Under the pieces are notes generated by a model. It was not told the DNA's origin. It saw only the letters and a list, made by a program, of their open reading frames with translations, and made no database searches. A stretch of DNA of 64,000 nt from Clostridium hydrogenum (GTDB lineage: Bacteria > Bacillota > Clostridia > Clostridiales > Clostridiaceae): contig NZ_JAEACT010000002.1 of the NCBI RefSeq assembly GCF_021432385.1, positions 434,001 through 498,000 of the forward strand, read 5' to 3'. This document shows, piece after piece, positions 45,901-54,154 of the stretch. Within the stretch, counting starts at the first letter, position 1, and each line of letters begins with the position of its first letter. Made by a program: the position numbers and the translations under genes.

Positions 45901-46175
45901 ATTTTCAGAACTTAAGGACGACAAATGAAGGCAATATTCTTTATAATATATTACAACAAAGATCTTCAACGATTAAAGAATACGCCTTAAAAATTGAGGA
46001 AGCAGCTAAAAGCGATGATTTGACTACTGCCACTTTTGGAATCTATCTTAGCATTTTACACCTTCACTGCAATAGGCTATTCGGAACAGATAGAGAAAAA
46101 GAAAAAGAAGTTCTTTCATATGCAAGGCATACACTATACGCTCTAAAGTATTTAAAAACTAAAAAGGATAAATAA
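42978..46175 (+). CDS. lanB: Full-length class I lanthipeptide dehydratase
   Basis: 1065 aa, typical for LanB. The N-terminal ~750 residues are the glutamylation domain (MLRTPLLPIN, MTTRTTPFGEFSGVTLG, and PNTGSVGNICLSP). The C-terminal ~300 residues form the SpaB_C elimination domain (FPGSEWLFLKLYG, then FFMRYRDTDNHIRLRFKG). It uses glutamyl-tRNA(Glu) to dehydrate Ser/Thr in the precursor. AAAAGGAGCGG precedes the ATG. lanT follows after 2 nt. Confidence 0.95.
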   Translation: MNTDDRIITKKLYKPLDFFMLRTPLLPINLYNNIFDGNLNEKNIINELIKLSKNPIIRESIAVASLDLLSSLDKLEVCTDKKIKDQIISSILKYFIRMTTRTTPFGEFSGVTLGKFADKTEVSLKDIYKYTKRARPDMEWIYKLINSLEKNKNILNSLTIYWNPIASFVGSRVEIPYLSVYTQECNDTINEGDTASIRASIVVKYIAKNTLHEIKYIDLVSLLKKEYDGISEEKITNLLKQLFEKEILITNLRPPLDIVSPYEYIMDKIKNIKFAEKEFCRLRKIDEMIKEYNILPIGKGELKYIAIINEMKAVAKSKNYLQVDLSLNTQNILLNKKIANELSKASEIICKISSSSKESQNILEYKNDFISRYGEEREIPLLELLNIDRGIGFPAGYTMPTNTKSLHEKEDSNNYKKIKQKLLYKIIKAINTKQTSVSIAYEDVDSIEIKESIFKNMPISFEVYALIKSKSKDDIDNGNYELFIAPCIGSDSAGKTFGRFTDILDNQIYKKFDNINSIEKEQMSSNKIFAQLIFAPNTGSVGNICLSPNTRDYEIVISTSHSVNENSLISINDLVVGINNNKLYLKSRLLNQEIIVTTNNMFNRKMMPNICRFLLDISDDKKTPWFPSDLLFNFTEKFPYVPEIKLDKIVISPQSWQLNESILGVKLKNIKEEDFLTALPLWRKEWNVPKLVYQVEADNRLMLNLENKIHIKELLNILKKKKNIILKAVECNFNDCFVYSKSGKYVSEIVVPIVKNNIKTNNKEFNFRGKASNLSALDNRRIFFPGSEWLFLKLYGNYSREDELIGFEFNEFTKKLMEENLIDEFFFMRYRDTDNHIRLRFKGKPEILYTKVLKRLNRWFDTLKENGLLSKVEISTYEREIERYGGLKLINYAEKVFFYDSKAVSTILYLKGIHKLTMDLEEIAICSIISYLEDFNISYMNQIELLNLITTQSKYREGFRKNRDKYMFIGNSNNNFQNLRTTNEGNILYNILQQRSSTIKEYALKIEEAAKSDDLTTATFGIYLSILHLHCNRLFGTDREKEKEVLSYARHTLYALKYLKTKKDK

Positions 46176-46177
46176 AT

Positions 46178-48007
46178 ATGGAAATCGAAAGAAAAAAAAT
46201 CACACTAAGAGAAATTATAGATTCATTTAAATATTGGCCAAGATTACTAAATTTATTATTGGAGGTCAATAAAAAATATTTAGTAATAATACTGCTTCTA
46301 ACCTTATTAACTGGTTCTATGCCTACAATTTCTTTATTAACATCACAGCATCTTATTAATGAAATTCAAATTCACATGAATATACATTTTTTAAATGTAT
46401 TTGAGGCTTTTATCCTATTGGTATTAGTCTCATTAATATCTGATTTTACAAGTTCCATACTGTCTTACTATCAAACAGTATATCAAAAGGTGCTTATATA
46501 TAAGTTAAACTTAATGCTTATGGAAAAAGCAAATAGTCTAAGCTTAAGGGATTTTGAAGACTCAAAAATTTATGATAAACTTTCTAGGGCAAAAAATCAA
46601 GTATCTTATAGACCTTATCAAGTTTTTACATCCATTTTAACAGTTATAAGTTCTATAGTTAGCCTTATATCCTCAATGATAGTAGTCCTCGTATGGAAGC
46701 CCTGGATAATACTTGTATTAATAGTATTCCCACTAATATCCTCAATGTATAGCTTAAAAATAGGACAGTTAGAATTTATAATCCAATGGAAAAGAGCCGC
46801 AAAAGAAAGACAATCATGGTATCTATCCTACTTGCTTACAAACGACCATTCTTTTAAGGAAATAAAATTATATGGTATAGGTCATCATATACTAAAACAA
46901 TATAAAGATATAAATAAAGAGTTCTACAATCAAGATAAATATGTATCAAAGAAAAAAACCTTAATGTTATTTTTTTCAGATTTTATGGAACAATTATCAG
47001 GTGACATAGCTTTACTATTTATAATTTGGTCGGCCTTTATTGGTAAAATTTTAATAGGAAGTACCGTTGGTCTCATACGAGCCGTATCTTTGGTACAAAC
47101 CAACGTAAAAACTTTTGTTGGTACTTTTTTTGATATGTATGAAAACAATCTTTTTATAGAACAGTTATTTGAATTCTTAAATGTTCCTTCTTCTAAAATT
47201 GATAAGTTAGAAGATAACCATATAAGCATATCTTCCATAAAAACTATAGAATTCAAAGATATTTACTTTAAATATCCCAGTAGAAATGAATATACTTTAA
47301 AAAATATAAATCTTAAGATAAATGCTGGAGAAACTATAGCTTTAGTTGGAAAGAATGGCTCAGGAAAAACAACCTTAATAAAACTATTATGCGGTTTATA
47401 CGAAATATCTTCAGGAGATATTTTTATAAACGGTATATCTATAAAAAAAATAAATAGCTTAAAACTAAGAGAAAAAATAGCTGTTGTTTTTCAGGATTTT
47501 CTTAGATATGAAATGACCATTAGAGAAAATATAGGATTGGGAAATTTAAAGTTAATAAATGATGATGAAAAACTTATAAGTGCAGCTAAAAATGCAGGTA
47601 TATATGATGTAATTAATGCATTTCCGAAAAAACTAGATTCTCAACTTGGAATGTGGTTTAAAGAAGGAACTCAACTCTCAGGAGGGCAGTGGCAAGAAAT
47701 AGCTTTAGCAAGAGCTTTTATAAGGAATGCAGATTTAATAATATTAGATGAACCAAGTTCAGCCTTAGACCCTTTAGCTGAAAAGAAACTGTTCAACAAA
47801 TTCCATGAACTTACAAATACAAAAATTGGTCTATTCATAACTCATCGATTTATAAATACGAAGTATGCCACAAGAATTGTTGTTCTTGATAAAGGAGAAA
47901 TAGTCGAAGAAGGAAATCATCAAGAATTAATGAAAAAGGAAGGACATTACAAAAGTTTATATGATATTCAGAATACTATATATGAAAATAAAGAAACTGA
48001 CATGTAG
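46178..48007 (+). CDS. lanT: Lanthipeptide ABC exporter
   Basis: 609 aa, a half-size exporter with six membrane segments then a nucleotide-binding domain. Walker A is LVGKNGSGKTTLIKL, signature is LSGGQWQEIALARAF, Walker B is LIILDEPSSALD. There is no N-terminal C39 peptidase, as in NisT, so leader removal needs another protease. Two nt after lanB; 11 nt before lanC. Confidence 0.93.
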   Translation: MEIERKKITLREIIDSFKYWPRLLNLLLEVNKKYLVIILLLTLLTGSMPTISLLTSQHLINEIQIHMNIHFLNVFEAFILLVLVSLISDFTSSILSYYQTVYQKVLIYKLNLMLMEKANSLSLRDFEDSKIYDKLSRAKNQVSYRPYQVFTSILTVISSIVSLISSMIVVLVWKPWIILVLIVFPLISSMYSLKIGQLEFIIQWKRAAKERQSWYLSYLLTNDHSFKEIKLYGIGHHILKQYKDINKEFYNQDKYVSKKKTLMLFFSDFMEQLSGDIALLFIIWSAFIGKILIGSTVGLIRAVSLVQTNVKTFVGTFFDMYENNLFIEQLFEFLNVPSSKIDKLEDNHISISSIKTIEFKDIYFKYPSRNEYTLKNINLKINAGETIALVGKNGSGKTTLIKLLCGLYEISSGDIFINGISIKKINSLKLREKIAVVFQDFLRYEMTIRENIGLGNLKLINDDEKLISAAKNAGIYDVINAFPKKLDSQLGMWFKEGTQLSGGQWQEIALARAFIRNADLIILDEPSSALDPLAEKKLFNKFHELTNTKIGLFITHRFINTKYATRIVVLDKGEIVEEGNHQELMKKEGHYKSLYDIQNTIYENKETDM

Positions 48008-48018
48008 GAGGTTTTGTT

Positions 48019-49368
48019 ATGAAAAATACTGAAGTTCCATATAAAAAAGCTACAGATGTTATTCACAAAGTAGCTAATAAAATGAAAAAGCCCGAATACG
48101 TTAAAGAAATATGTAACAAAAAGCATAACTACATTTTTGTAGATAAAGGTAGTGCTAATCAGTGGAGTGAATTATCACTAATTAATGGTTATCCAGCACT
48201 AGGTGTTTTATTCGGAGAATTAAATCAAGTATTTCCAAAGGAAGAATGGGATTTAATAGGTCATAGGTATATGATAAAAATACAAGAATCCGTAGAAAAA
48301 AACGGCATAGAATCACTAACTTTTTTTAGTGGAGCATGCAGTGTTGGCATGGCAGCCTATGCTCTATCTTGTAACGGTAAAAGATACAATAATTTTTTGA
48401 ATACAATTAATGAATTTATACTTGAACAATGTCCATCCATTTTAAAAGTAATAACCTTGCAGCATAACGATGTATTTATGTGGGATTATGATGTAATAAG
48501 TGGGGTATGTGGTTTAGGAAGATATCTATTGTTTTTTAAGCAGGAACCCATAGTAAATAATATTATAAAAGATATCTTAAAATACTTGGTTTCTCTAACT
48601 GAAGATATTAATGTATTTGGTTATTCTGTCCCTAAATTTTATATATCTAGAAAAAATCAATTTCTTAAAAGTGAAAGAGACATGTATACCAAAGGTAATT
48701 TTAATTTTGGCATATCACATGGAATAACAGGTCCTTTGGCCTTTATGTCTATAGCATTACTTAATGGAATTGAAATAAAAGGTCAAAAAACTGCTATTAG
48801 AAAAATTGTATCTATTCTAAATACTTTTAAATATACTAATAATAAAATTATATATTGGCCAGGAAGGGTTAATTTTGATAATTTCGTACACAAAAAAATT
48901 CAGGTTAATAATAGAAGAGCTAGCTGGTGTTATGGAGTTCCAGGGATAGCAAGAGCTATATACTTAGCTGGAAAAGCTTTAAAAGATGACACTTATAAAA
49001 ACATAGCCATAGAAGCTTTCAATACGCTATGTTCTCTAAAAGAAGAGGAGCTAGAACTTACATCTCCTACATTTTGTCATGGATATGCTGGTTTGCTTCA
49101 AATATTAAACTGTATGTATAACGATACTGGTCTAGAAAATCTTAAAGAGTACAAAAATAAAATTTTAAATAAAATTCTAGATTTTTATCATGAAACTACT
49201 GCCTTTGGCTTCCATAACATTGACATTTCAAATTATATAACTATGTCAGATATAAAAAATTTTGATAACTGCGGTCTATTAAGTGGCTCTTCCGGAGTAG
49301 TTTTATCTATTCTTGGAGCTATAAAACCAAGTACAGTTCAATGGGACAGTATTTTTATGATAAACTAA
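48019..49368 (+). CDS. lanC: Lanthionine cyclase
   Basis: 449 aa. Adds Cys thiols to dehydrated residues. The zinc ligands are C304 (SWCYGVPG) and C353-H354 (FCHGYAG), and the catalytic His region appears in FGISHGITGPLAF. AGGAGG precedes the ATG. Length is near the LanC norm (about 415-450 aa). Confidence 0.95.
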   Translation: MKNTEVPYKKATDVIHKVANKMKKPEYVKEICNKKHNYIFVDKGSANQWSELSLINGYPALGVLFGELNQVFPKEEWDLIGHRYMIKIQESVEKNGIESLTFFSGACSVGMAAYALSCNGKRYNNFLNTINEFILEQCPSILKVITLQHNDVFMWDYDVISGVCGLGRYLLFFKQEPIVNNIIKDILKYLVSLTEDINVFGYSVPKFYISRKNQFLKSERDMYTKGNFNFGISHGITGPLAFMSIALLNGIEIKGQKTAIRKIVSILNTFKYTNNKIIYWPGRVNFDNFVHKKIQVNNRRASWCYGVPGIARAIYLAGKALKDDTYKNIAIEAFNTLCSLKEEELELTSPTFCHGYAGLLQILNCMYNDTGLENLKEYKNKILNKILDFYHETTAFGFHNIDISNYITMSDIKNFDNCGLLSGSSGVVLSILGAIKPSTVQWDSIFMIN

Positions 49369-49403
49369 AATTATATTAAAATACTAAAAGAAGGTGATTT
49401 TAG

Positions 49404-50111
49404 ATGAACAAACTAGAGAAAATAAAATTAGTAAAAAACCAACTAGCTATTGAATGGAAATGTGATTCTAATGTGTTTAGTGAGGATAACAATGTGTTTA
49501 TTGAATCCAACCATTGCTTTTTTAAAATGATTACCTTTGGGAAAAATGTAGTTATAAAAGCAAATCCTCTTATTTATAACTGGTGCATAGAACATTTTAA
49601 AGAAGTTCCAGCCTGTGATATTATGGATGGCGAAAATTTATTTGCCATTGAAACAAAACTACGAGAGTTTGGAAAAAAGCTTGCAGGAGAACATGTCCGT
49701 TATTTACATTTAAACAATATTAACACCATCAATAAACCTCACAATTATGAATATAAACTATTTAACGAAGACAATATAAAAGACTTATACATAAATAAAG
49801 CTTTTGAAAATGCACTAAATTACGAAAGAGATGTTATTGCTCTTGGGGCGTATAATGGAACTGAACTTGTAGCTTTGGCAGGTGCTGATGATTACATGGG
49901 GAACCTCTGGCAAATTGGAATAGATACTTTACCGGAGCACCGAAATAACGGGCTTGCCTCTTATCTCGTTAATACATTAGCTTATGAAATTGAAAGTCGT
50001 GGCATGTTGCCTTACTACACCACCTGGAGTCCTAACATAGCTTCAACAACAGTTGCTCTTAATACAGGATTTCTTCCAATTTGGGTTGAATATTTTGCAG
50101 AAGATATATAA
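49404..50111 (+). CDS. GNAT N-acetyltransferase at the end of the lanthipeptide operon
   Basis: 235 aa. A divergent N-terminal half is followed by a GNAT domain with the acetyl-CoA loop IGIDTLPEHRNNGLASYLV (R-x-x-G-x-G/A). It lies 36 nt after lanC, with no terminator between, and before the terminator at 50143. By analogy with PaeN of paenibacillin, it could acetylate the N-terminus of the mature peptide. It might instead be a self-resistance or unrelated enzyme. Confidence 0.75.
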   Translation: MNKLEKIKLVKNQLAIEWKCDSNVFSEDNNVFIESNHCFFKMITFGKNVVIKANPLIYNWCIEHFKEVPACDIMDGENLFAIETKLREFGKKLAGEHVRYLHLNNINTINKPHNYEYKLFNEDNIKDLYINKAFENALNYERDVIALGAYNGTELVALAGADDYMGNLWQIGIDTLPEHRNNGLASYLVNTLAYEIESRGMLPYYTTWSPNIASTTVALNTGFLPIWVEYFAEDI

Positions 50112-50142
50112 AACATAGCCTTAAAATAAAAATAAATTTAAA

Positions 50143-50174
50143 TCTACCGTTATAAAAAGCAATGGTAGTTTTTT
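50143..50174 (+). terminator. Terminator of the lanthipeptide operon
   Basis: CTACCGTT/AATGGTAG stem with an ~8-nt loop, followed by T7. First clear terminator after lanA. Confidence 0.85.
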
Positions 50175-50211
50175 TGTATAAAATACTTTTATTTCTGATA
50201 TAATTTAAGTA

Positions 50212-50312
50212 GAGATAAACCGCTTGAAACTTCAAAATTAATTTGTATCAAAATGCCGTTTTTTGGGCATTATGATGCAAATTAATTTTGGTAGTTGAAA
50301 TGGTATATCTAT
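50212..50312. repeat. Palindromic repeat C, copy 3
   Basis: Tips GATAAACCGCTTGAAACTTC and TAGTTGAAATGGTATATC; central hairpin AAAATGCCG...GGGCATTATG. It is inverted relative to copies 1 and 2 in the window. It lies between the lanthipeptide operon and the ATPase gene. Confidence 0.8.
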
Positions 50313-50349
50313 ACTGATTTACTCTCTAATCTAAAAAGAGGTGATATTA

Positions 50350-51912
50350 TTGAAAAAGTATTTTAACACTACTGGTGTATGTGTTCCACGAAAACATTAT
50401 ATGGTTAATATAGATAACAAGCTTAAGGAAATAAAAAAGCTTATTGATAAAGAAAATTACTTTGTAATAAACAGACCTAGACAGTATGGGAAAACTACTA
50501 CTTTAAATCAATTAAAGAAGCATTTATATACTGAATTTTTAATTATATCAATTAGTTTTGAAGGCATTGGCGATTTAGTTTTTAGTGAAGAAAACTTATT
50601 TTGTAATGCAGTATTAGATATTATGGTAGATAATTTAGCACTAACAAATGCAAACAAATCAAATTTATTAAAAAAGCTTTCTATTAATATTTATAATCTT
50701 AAAGATTTGTCTAAAGTTATAACTAAATTTATAGAACAATGCGATAAGGAAGTTATTCTGTTAATAGATGAAGTTGACAAATCCTCTAATAATCAATTAT
50801 TTTTAAGTTTTTTAGGTATGCTTAGGAACAAATATTTACTTAGGGAAACTGACGAAGATCATACTTTTAAATCTGTAATTTTAGCTGGTGTCCATGATAT
50901 TAAAACCTTAAAACTAAAACTAAGAACGGGAGAAGATAAAAAGTATAACTCGCCTTGGAACATAGCAGTAAACTTTAATGTCGATTTAAGTTTTAACCCT
51001 GAAGAAATTGCAACAATGTTAGTAGATTATGATAATTTTAATAATCTTTCAATGGATATAAAAAAACTCTCCGAAAAAATTTATTACTTCACAAGCGGTT
51101 ATCCATTCTTGGTTAGTAGGATTTGCCAAGTAATAGATGAAGATTTTTATGAAGAAAATAAACAGCCTTGGACTTTAAATGATATAGATAAAGCAGTAAA
51201 GATTATCTTAGATGAGAGAAACACCTTATTTGATAGTCTCATTAAGAATCTAGAAAACAACGATGCTTTACTTAAATTCATAAATAGAATTGTTCTTGAC
51301 GGCGAAGAGTTCAGCTTTGTAGCTAGCGACAATTTAATAAACCTAGGTGTTACCTACGGTTTTCTAAAAAACAATAACGGAAAGTGTGTTGTGGCTAATA
51401 GAATTTTTGAGCAATACATTTATAATCATTTAGCCTCAAGAACCGCAAGAGAAAGCGTTAGTTTTAGCGGCTATAATATAAAACAAAGCTTTATAACCAA
51501 GGCTGGTGGATTAAACTTTGAAAATATCCTTAGAAAATTCCAATTGTTTATGAAAGAGCAGTATTCTTCAAAGGATATCCCTTTTTTAGAACAACACGGA
51601 AGATTACTTTTCATAGCTTTTATTAAACCCATAATAAACGGTGTAGGCTTTGATTTCAAAGAGGTTCAAGTTTCTGAAGAAAAAAGATTGGATTTAATAA
51701 TAACCTACAACAATTTTAAATACATTATTGAACTCAAAATTTGGCGAGGCGAAAAATATCACGAAAATGGCATAAACCAATTATGTAATTACCTCGATAT
51801 ACATAACTTAAATAAAGGTTACTTAGTTGTATTTAATTTTAACAAGAACAAAGAATATAAAGAAGAACTTATTTGTAAAAATCAAAAAGAAATCTTTTCG
51901 GTTTTTGTGTGA
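50350..51912 (+). CDS. AAA-like ATPase fused to a PD-(D/E)XK nuclease-type domain
   Basis: 520 aa. The P-loop is NRPRQYGKTTTLNQL near residue 45, Walker B is EVILLIDEVDKSS, and the middle is a STAND/AAA_35-like region. The C-terminal domain has RLDLIITYNNFKYIIELKIW (D-x(n)-E-x-K), the PD-(D/E)XK core. Such fusions are widespread in clostridia and Bacteroidetes; their biological role is not established. TTG 50350 was chosen, since it lies 6 nt after GAGGTG. It stands alone between repeats. Confidence 0.75.
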   Translation: MKKYFNTTGVCVPRKHYMVNIDNKLKEIKKLIDKENYFVINRPRQYGKTTTLNQLKKHLYTEFLIISISFEGIGDLVFSEENLFCNAVLDIMVDNLALTNANKSNLLKKLSINIYNLKDLSKVITKFIEQCDKEVILLIDEVDKSSNNQLFLSFLGMLRNKYLLRETDEDHTFKSVILAGVHDIKTLKLKLRTGEDKKYNSPWNIAVNFNVDLSFNPEEIATMLVDYDNFNNLSMDIKKLSEKIYYFTSGYPFLVSRICQVIDEDFYEENKQPWTLNDIDKAVKIILDERNTLFDSLIKNLENNDALLKFINRIVLDGEEFSFVASDNLINLGVTYGFLKNNNGKCVVANRIFEQYIYNHLASRTARESVSFSGYNIKQSFITKAGGLNFENILRKFQLFMKEQYSSKDIPFLEQHGRLLFIAFIKPIINGVGFDFKEVQVSEEKRLDLIITYNNFKYIIELKIWRGEKYHENGINQLCNYLDIHNLNKGYLVVFNFNKNKEYKEELICKNQKEIFSVFV

Positions 51913-51940
51913 AATGAGGGTAAACCATATTTAAAAAATG

Positions 51941-52137
51941 CGAATTGAATCAATTCACAATGAAGGTAGATTTTCTGTAGCAAAGCTACAGAAAATCTTA
52001 AAACTTATTTTTTGATTACTCACACAGTGGCACTAATTATGGTGCTCAGCGGAGCTGACAACATTTAAGTTTAAGATTTACCTGACGTAAGGAAAGGTAA
52101 ATCATCCTTCATTGTACTCTGTACTTTGTACTCTGTT
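51941..52137. repeat. Palindromic repeat A, copy 7 (mixed tips)
   Basis: The left tip is of the GAATCAATTCACAATG type, while the right tip is CATTGTACTCTGTACTTTG. The interior includes a perfect TTTTCTGTAGC/GCTACAGAAAA hairpin and the GGAAAGGTAAATC segment. The mixed ends suggest that tips are exchanged between copies. Confidence 0.85.
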
Positions 52138-52149
52138 TTAACGTGGTTT

Positions 52150-52665
52150 CTATTGTTTCACTGCAACTTTCATAGATGCTTTTACTGCTACAAATATTAT
52201 TGCTCCAACTATGGCATTTATTGCTGTTGCTGGAAGTACTACAGTTAAAAATAATGCTTTAAAACTAGCAGGTAAACCTACAATTAATAATGCAGAGCCT
52301 AAAAATACTGTACCGCTTATTATTGTTCCAACTAAAGTTGTTATTATTATTTCTAGCTTGTCGTTTAACTTACCTCTAAAAGGTTTCAATGCTACAAATA
52401 CTACACTTGTAGTTACAATTCTATCTATTATATTAGGTAATTGTCCACCAGGGAAGGTAGTAACTGCAGCTCCTAATAAACCTGCTACAATACCCGCACT
52501 TATGCAAGTTTTATAATCATCATTTAGTAGTATAATTATAAACAACATTGCTAGCGAAAAATCAGGCTTCATTCCAAATAATATTGGTGGTGTAAGTTGA
52601 TTTAACACAACTCCTATAGCTATAAATAAAGAATTAATAATTAATTTTCTTAAATTCATTTTCAT
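52150..52665 (-). CDS. trpP: Tryptophan transporter TrpP
   Basis: 171-aa membrane protein with about five segments. The sequence LTPPILFGMKPDFSLAMLFI and NDDYKTCISAGIVAGLLGA match TrpP (YhaG) of Bacillus. Expression is controlled by the Trp T-box just upstream. GGAGAG precedes the ATG. It is monocistronic. Confidence 0.88.
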   Translation of the reverse strand: MKMNLRKLIINSLFIAIGVVLNQLTPPILFGMKPDFSLAMLFIIILLNDDYKTCISAGIVAGLLGAAVTTFPGGQLPNIIDRIVTTSVVFVALKPFRGKLNDKLEIIITTLVGTIISGTVFLGSALLIVGLPASFKALFLTVVLPATAINAIVGAIIFVAVKASMKVAVKQ

Positions 52666-52764
52666 AATAAATCTCTCCTCATATTTTTAATTTTCAAAAT
52701 TTTCTGTTAATATTTTTTTGTAAAGTATCCACTTTGCTTTACCTAGAATTATAAAATTGCAAAT

Positions 52765-53046
52765 AAAAAACTCCGCCCTAATCTTATTATAATTAGGACG
52801 GAGATACTTCCGCGGTACCACCTAAATTATGCTTAAAAAAGCATCGCTCTCTTCAAGTACTAACATACTCTATCCATTGTAACGTATGGAAAACGTTAAC
52901 CACTACTCTCCATTTGGATTTCGATTTACTCCTCAAAGGTCCATTCACCACCAATTATCGTACTGAGATCACACCACCCTCAGCTCTCTTTAACTAAATT
53001 CTATGGCTACTCTTCCTCGTCAAAGGATTTACTCTTAAATTACATT
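52765..53046 (-). promoter_or_regulatory. Tryptophan T-box leader
   Basis: Read on the minus strand: a stem I region, then the specifier region GTGAATGGACCTTTGAG with TGG (Trp codon) at 52943-52941, and the T-box AGGTGGTACCGCGG (about 52823-52810). A terminator follows (CTCCGTCCTAAT/ATTAGGGCGGAG then T-run, 52803-52765). Uncharged tRNA-Trp would stabilise the antiterminator and switch on trpP. Confidence 0.95.
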
Positions 53047-53047
53047 T

Positions 53048-53076
53048 ATTGTAACAGGATTTTTTTAGCTTGTCAA
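53048..53076 (-). promoter_or_regulatory. Sigma-A promoter of the trpP T-box transcript
   Basis: On the minus strand TTGACA (53076-53071), 17 nt, TACAAT (53053-53048). Confidence 0.85.
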
Positions 53077-53133
53077 TATCTTTTATATATAATTCTGAAA
53101 ATTAAAAACACTAGTTTTATCCTGATAAATTCC

Positions 53134-53367
53134 AAAATTCCGTAGGCACGAAGGAATTTTTACCTTAAACCCACGGTTTTGTGAATCAATAATGTTGCAG
53201 GACAATTTAAATAAAGGTCAATAAATCTTGGAAGCTAATTGTTAAAAGACTTAGATGTTTCAATTTGTCTGAGCATCTAGCGAGTTATTGAAACTTCTTA
53301 GTATTTTAACAATTAGCTTATTAGATTTATGACCCTTATTTAATGTCCCGCAATATTATTGATTCAC
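53134..53367 (-). repeat. Palindromic element B, copy 3, with trailing hairpin
   Basis: A ~187-bp inverted repeat (53181-53367) begins at the kamE stop codon (TGA within GTGAATC). Outer arms GTGAATCAATAATATTGC and complement; inner stem GAAGTTTCAAT/ATTGAAACATC. The trailing hairpin AATTCCTTCGTGCCTACGGAATT (about 53137-53160) matches that of copy 1. Orientation relative to the upstream gene is the same as copies 1 and 2. Confidence 0.85.
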
Positions 53368-54152
53368 AAGTTTTTTCTCTTAACAATTTCTGTAACTGCA
53401 AAGGTTGCTACATCTTCAGCAAACTTTCCTGGTCCAAAGCCAGCATCATAGCCAAGTTCTTTTGCAAGCTCATGAGTAATTCTTGCTCCACCACAAGCTA
53501 ATACAAATTTATCCCTTATACCTTCTGCTTCAAGTATTTCAACTAAATTTGTTAGGTTTTGAATATGGATATTCTTTTGAGTTACTGTTTGTGAAACTAA
53601 AAGCACATCTGCCTTAAGTTCTATTGCTTTTTTTACAAAATCCTCATTTTCTACCTGACTTCCAAGATTGTAAGCTTCAATCATGTCATATCTTTCAAGA
53701 CCGTAATGACCTGCGTAACCCTTCATATTCATTATTGCATCTATACCAACTGTATGTGCATCTGTACCTGTACTTGCACCAACCACAACAATTTTTCTCT
53801 TTATATTATTTCTAATATATTCATCAACTTCTGGCATAGACATGGTATTTACATCAACCGTTTGAACAACTATAGAAGTATAATCAACTGAATGCGTAAT
53901 GTTTCCATAAACAACATAGAAGGTAAATCCTTTATCAAGCTTTTTATGGCATACAACATCAGGCTCTTCAAGTCCCATTTTCCTCGCCATAATTCTAGCC
54001 GCTTCAGTAGATTTCTCACAGTCATCAAGAGGAAGCGTAAAGCTAACTTGGACTTTTCCATCATTCATTGTATCGCCATATGGTCTAACATTTTTTAAAT
54101 CTAAGGTTTTATTAAACTCTTTTTTCTCAAGAGAGTACAATCCTCCGCTCAT
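53364..54152 (-). CDS. kamE: Lysine 5,6-aminomutase beta subunit
   Basis: 262 aa. Carries the cobalamin-binding motif DAHTVGID with H133, the axial ligand, and K144 (in IMNMKGYAG), which matches the Lys that holds PLP in the known enzyme. It shifts the amino group of L-beta-lysine or D-lysine together with KamD. Two nt after kamD. AAAGGAGAA precedes the ATG. The last gene of the lysine operon; stop codon sits in palindrome B copy 3. Confidence 0.95.
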   Translation of the reverse strand: MSGGLYSLEKKEFNKTLDLKNVRPYGDTMNDGKVQVSFTLPLDDCEKSTEAARIMARKMGLEEPDVVCHKKLDKGFTFYVVYGNITHSVDYTSIVVQTVDVNTMSMPEVDEYIRNNIKRKIVVVGASTGTDAHTVGIDAIMNMKGYAGHYGLERYDMIEAYNLGSQVENEDFVKKAIELKADVLLVSQTVTQKNIHIQNLTNLVEILEAEGIRDKFVLACGGARITHELAKELGYDAGFGPGKFAEDVATFAVTEIVKRKNL

Positions 54153-54154
54153 AG

